Position numbers and translations under genes: made by a program
The notes under the pieces: model-generated
What the model was told of the DNA's origin: nothing
The model's database searches: none
Seen by the model: the letters and a program-made list of their open reading frames with translations, nothing else
In this document: in pieces, positions 60,900 through 64,000 of the stretch
Layout of the letters: each line of letters begins with the position of its first letter
How positions within the stretch are numbered: the first letter of the stretch is position 1
NCBI RefSeq assembly: GCF_900102515.1
Contig: NZ_FMVS01000019.1
Coordinates: forward strand, 1 to 64,000
Origin: Butyrivibrio sp. INlla14
GTDB lineage: Bacteria > Bacillota > Clostridia > Lachnospirales > Lachnospiraceae
Reading direction: 5' to 3'
DNA: 64,000 nt

Positions 60900-62381
60900 T
60901 CACCTGATCCAGAAGATCATTGTGTTGGTATCCACAAAGGTTGTGTAGGATACAGAGGAATTATCCCCCTGCATATAGTTAAACACCTGCCTCTGTGTTA
61001 TAAGCTGCTCAAAAAGCTGGTCGTAAACATCTCTGTCAGCACACTTTATCACTACGCTTGAGCTTCCGTCCTGATATCTTCTGTTAAAAAGATCTCCCAC
61101 CAGCACCAGTTCCGGAGTTGTAAAATACTCATCCTCCCTGACATAGTAGTTATCCTTCATACTAGCACAATCTGGCATATAAATGATATCTGAAACGGTG
61201 TGATTTTTTTCTATTTCATCTGTAGTGACATTAAGATAATCATAATTAACTGCCGGAAGCCTTGTGGAGTCAGCGTTTTCGCCATTACCAACCTGATAGG
61301 AGGAATCTCCCCAGGTAACATCCACATAGTAATAGACGTCATTGCACAAAACCAGATTCCAGGCATGTCTTACATCTTTAGCCTTCTTGGTATCCACAGT
61401 TCCTGTAACCAGAGTACTCTTTATACCAAGTTTTCCCAAAAGAAGCTGCATAGCCTTGGCATAGCCATTACATACGCTTCGTCCCTCGATGAAAACAGAG
61501 CAGATATTCTGATTATCAGGAGCCTCAAGGTCATACTCAACATTCTGTATCAGATATTCGTACAGATACTTGATCGCATAATAATCATCCTCAGAAGATG
61601 GCGCCCCGGCAAGGATCCGGTTGACTTCCTGGTTGATGAGAGTCTGTTTCTCTTTTACCTCATCCTCTGTATAGATGTAGTTGCCAGAGAAGCTGATCTT
61701 GGTTATAGCGCCGTCTATGGTGTAATTGGTATATCTGTAACCATCGACGTAAAAGAGCTCCGGGTGATCCGCGCAGACGTAGTCAAAAACCAGGTCTATG
61801 GCCTCATCACTTGTTGTAGAAACCGGCACATTCTCACTCATGGTCTGAATGATGGACAGAATCTCAACATAAAGAGTCTGACCAGAACCTGTTAGTCTGT
61901 CAAAGGCGTATAGGCCCTGCTGCTCACTCTTTAGCTTTTTAACATTATCAGGAGTAAGGCCTGCATTTTGCCTGGCTGCCTTCATCTGTTCGTTGAGCTC
62001 AGCCTCTGTAAGTTCCTTGTAGGAAGAGGAATAAGACTTATCCGCATCATAGCCGCCTTCATAGAAAGCCGTAGTAGTTCCAGAAGTCTCCCCATCGCTG
62101 GCAAAAGAAATCTCGCCTGTAGCCTCTATCTCATCTGCAGAGTACTCGTTATCGGCAGGCTGATAGGAAGGAGCCAGGTCAAAAGAGCTGCTGGTAGAAT
62201 CCTCTGAAACTACAAGGGTCTCCTCTCTTGAGGCATAGTCATCCTCATAGGCAGGTTCCTTCATCCCCAGTATTTCCAGATACTCATCAAAGCTTGAATA
62301 CTGGCATCCAGACAAAGTCAGTGCTGTAGTAAGCGCTGCAAGAAATAATGCTATTTTGTTTTTAGCACGTTTCTCCCTCAA
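60900..62381 (-). CDS. Transglutaminase-like domain lipoprotein
   Basis: A 493-residue protein. The signal peptide ends in the lipobox LSGC (cysteine near 26), followed by a Ser/Glu/Asp-rich linker to about 140. Residues 280-370 hold a transglutaminase-like core with the catalytic triad: Cys in GRSVCNGYAKAMQLLL, His in VRHAWNLVL and Asp in YYVDVTWGDSSY. Such domains in Firmicutes are usually cysteine peptidases or wall-associated enzymes. The substrate is unknown. It stands alone between prfC and the Asp23 operon. Confidence 0.86.
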   Translation of the reverse strand: MREKRAKNKIALFLAALTTALTLSGCQYSSFDEYLEILGMKEPAYEDDYASREETLVVSEDSTSSSFDLAPSYQPADNEYSADEIEATGEISFASDGETSGTTTAFYEGGYDADKSYSSSYKELTEAELNEQMKAARQNAGLTPDNVKKLKSEQQGLYAFDRLTGSGQTLYVEILSIIQTMSENVPVSTTSDEAIDLVFDYVCADHPELFYVDGYRYTNYTIDGAITKISFSGNYIYTEDEVKEKQTLINQEVNRILAGAPSSEDDYYAIKYLYEYLIQNVEYDLEAPDNQNICSVFIEGRSVCNGYAKAMQLLLGKLGIKSTLVTGTVDTKKAKDVRHAWNLVLCNDVYYYVDVTWGDSSYQVGNGENADSTRLPAVNYDYLNVTTDEIEKNHTVSDIIYMPDCASMKDNYYVREDEYFTTPELVLVGDLFNRRYQDGSSSVVIKCADRDVYDQLFEQLITQRQVFNYMQGDNSSVSYTTFVDTNTMIFWIR

Positions 62382-62426
62382 TATTTAAGCCTCCAAGAAC
62401 TTTTTTCAACTAGCATCTCGCCCTTC

Positions 62427-64000
62427 TTAGTTCTTTTTAAACTCTGAAAGGACAAGTCCCTTATTACGATCCATTGTCATGCCGACACTCCACTCGTTGA
62501 TAAAGAGAAGAAGTGGTCTGTCATGCATATCTTTTATCTTCTTCATATCAGAAGTTCCGACAAGTGTGGACATATCTACGTCCTCGTTGTCTACCCATCT
62601 GATGTACTCGTATGGAAGATTTTCAAGTATTATATCTACATTGTACTCACTCTGGAGTCTGAATTTCAATACGTCAAACTGAAGTACACCAACAACGCCT
62701 ACAATAATTTCCTCAAGACCTGTGTTGTACTCCTGGAAGATCTGAATAGCACCTTCCTGGGCTATCTGAGTGATACCCTTGACGAACTGCTTACGCTTCA
62801 TGGTATCTACCTGGCGAACCCTTGCAAAATGCTCAGGAGCGAAGGTTGGGATACCCTCGTAAACTATGTTGTCCTTGGGCATGCAGACTGTATCGCCGAT
62901 TGAGAAAATACCTGGATCAAATACACCCATGATATCTCCTGCATAAGCCTCTGAGAGGATCTTACGCTCGTCAGCCATAAGCTGCTGTGGCTGTGAAAGT
63001 CTCATTACCTTGCCGCTCTGAACGTGCTTAACTTCCTTGTCTGCATCATATCTGCCTGAACAGATTCTCATGAAGGCGATTCTGTCTCTGTGAGCCTTGT
63101 TCATATTGGCCTGAATCTTGAATACAAATGCTGAGAAATCTCTCTCAAGTGGATCGATCTTCTCGCCATCTGATGAAGTTCTTCCTGTAGGTGGTGTTGC
63201 CATCTTGAGGAAGTGGTGGAGGAATAATTCTACACCGAAGTTCTGAAGAGCAGATCCAAAGAATACTGGTGTAAGCTCTCCTGCGCGAACCTTATCAAGG
63301 TCATATTCAGCACCAGCGCCGTCCAAAAGCTCAATCTCGCTAATAAGCTTGTCATAAGCGTCCTGGCCTACATTAGCATCAATTCCAGCCTTGTCATCAA
63401 GGTTTATAAATGTCTCTTTTCCCTCTTTGGTACCCTTCTGAGTCTCAGAGAAAGTAACGATATGGCCTTCTCTTCTGTCGTAGATACCCTTGAAGTTCTT
63501 ACCTGATCCGATAGGCCAGTTCATAGGGCATGTAGCGATACCAAGGTTGTTCTCAATGTCATCAAGAAGATCGAAGGTATCCATTGCATCACGATCCAGC
63601 TTATTGATAAAGGTAAAAATCGGAATATGGCTCATGGCGCAGACTTTGAAAAGCTTTCTGGTCTGAGCCTCTACGCCCTTACTGGCATCGATTACCATGA
63701 CAGCTGAGTCAGCAGCCATAAGTGTACGGTATGTATCTTCTGAGAAATCCTGGTGTCCAGGTGTATCAAGGATATTGATGCAGCAATCTTCATAGTTAAA
63801 CTGAAGAACAGATGAAGTTACAGAGATACCTCTTTGTTTCTCAATCTCCATCCAGTCAGACACTGCATGTCTTGCTGTAGCCTTACCCTTAACGCTTCCC
63901 GCCATGTTGATAGCTCCGCCGTAGAGAAGGAACTTCTCAGTAAGAGTTGTCTTACCGGCATCAGGGTGAGAAATAATGGCAAAGGTGCGGCGCTTATTTA
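62427..64000 (-). CDS. prfC: Peptide chain release factor 3 (5' end cut by window)
   Basis: A GTPase that recycles RF1/RF2 after termination. The frame continues upstream of the ATG at 63905 to the window edge and there encodes the G1 motif ISHPDAGKTT, so the true start lies outside, probably about ten codons away. Other motifs: DTPGHQDFSEDTYRTL (G3), NKLDRDAMD (G4), and the RF3-specific C-terminal domain with LPYEYIRWVD and DRPLLLFINEW. Visible length is 524 codons, close to the usual 530. Confidence 0.95.
   Translation of the reverse strand, partial: NKRRTFAIISHPDAGKTTLTEKFLLYGGAINMAGSVKGKATARHAVSDWMEIEKQRGISVTSSVLQFNYEDCCINILDTPGHQDFSEDTYRTLMAADSAVMVIDASKGVEAQTRKLFKVCAMSHIPIFTFINKLDRDAMDTFDLLDDIENNLGIATCPMNWPIGSGKNFKGIYDRREGHIVTFSETQKGTKEGKETFINLDDKAGIDANVGQDAYDKLISEIELLDGAGAEYDLDKVRAGELTPVFFGSALQNFGVELFLHHFLKMATPPTGRTSSDGEKIDPLERDFSAFVFKIQANMNKAHRDRIAFMRICSGRYDADKEVKHVQSGKVMRLSQPQQLMADERKILSEAYAGDIMGVFDPGIFSIGDTVCMPKDNIVYEGIPTFAPEHFARVRQVDTMKRKQFVKGITQIAQEGAIQIFQEYNTGLEEIIVGVVGVLQFDVLKFRLQSEYNVDIILENLPYEYIRWVDNEDVDMSTLVGTSDMKKIKDMHDRPLLLFINEWSVGMTMDRNKGLVLSEFKKN

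Overview
The window looks like a chromosomal segment of a low-GC Firmicute of the family Lachnospiraceae, most like Butyrivibrio/Pseudobutyrivibrio. This rests on the Asp23-nusB-xseAB-ispA-dxs-tlyA-nadK-argR-recN gene order, clostridial-type Rpn/PD-(D/E)XK and DUF4869-like proteins, class B sortase biology and overall codon use. No tRNA, rRNA or conventional CRISPR array was seen. The genus assignment is inference.

Layout. 1-2.3 kb: a 75-bp direct repeat at the left edge, a broken and an intact copy of an Rpn-type nuclease/transposase gene, and a VanZ-like gene. 2.4-19.6 kb: a large leftward exopolysaccharide/capsule operon. Its promoter-proximal part encodes CpsC, a class B sortase, an LCP protein, a sortase substrate, CpsB and CpsD. 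After a possible attenuator come an AT-rich core of glycosyltransferases, acetyltransferases, Wzy and Wzx, and finally UDP-glucose dehydrogenase. The likely logic is that CpsB/C/D control chain length, Wzx/Wzy build the polymer, LCP attaches it to the wall, and the sortase anchors a co-expressed surface protein. 19.6-24.3 kb: two CheW-like proteins, a MerR regulator and a chemoreceptor, with a candidate structured RNA and a shared 42-nt motif. 25.2-32.2 kb: a leftward operon with an extracellular solute-binding lipoprotein and two permeases, interleaved with two MATE transporters that each carry a C-terminal RsbW-like ATPase domain.

32.6-46.4 kb: an accessory island directly 3' of rlmD. It holds two AbiE-like toxin-antitoxin modules, two copies of a DUF4869-like cassette with conserved twin hairpins, and small HTH genes. 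It also has a MerR/MATE pair whose MATE gene sits behind a terminator-like leader, a metallophosphoesterase and a PD-(D/E)XK protein. Repeated fragments ending in an RlmD-like HVET-VLL tail mark old integration boundaries. Inside it is a compact RiPP-like cluster (35.7-39.1 kb): a PqqD/HprK-like fusion, an ABC exporter and a 141-aa protein with a lasso-type leader motif.

The most unusual structure is at 45,933-46,305: seven units with a strict 53/54-bp period. Each has 7-bp inverted arms (GTCTGCY ... RGCAGRC) at fixed distances, separated by unrelated sequence. It lies between rlmD and the PD-(D/E)XK gene. 46.4-64 kb is conserved housekeeping on the minus strand: rlmD, pcrA, a DUF1836 protein, recN, argR, nadK, tlyA, dxs, ispA, xseB, xseA, nusB, an Asp23 protein, a transglutaminase-like lipoprotein and prfC (cut by the window edge).
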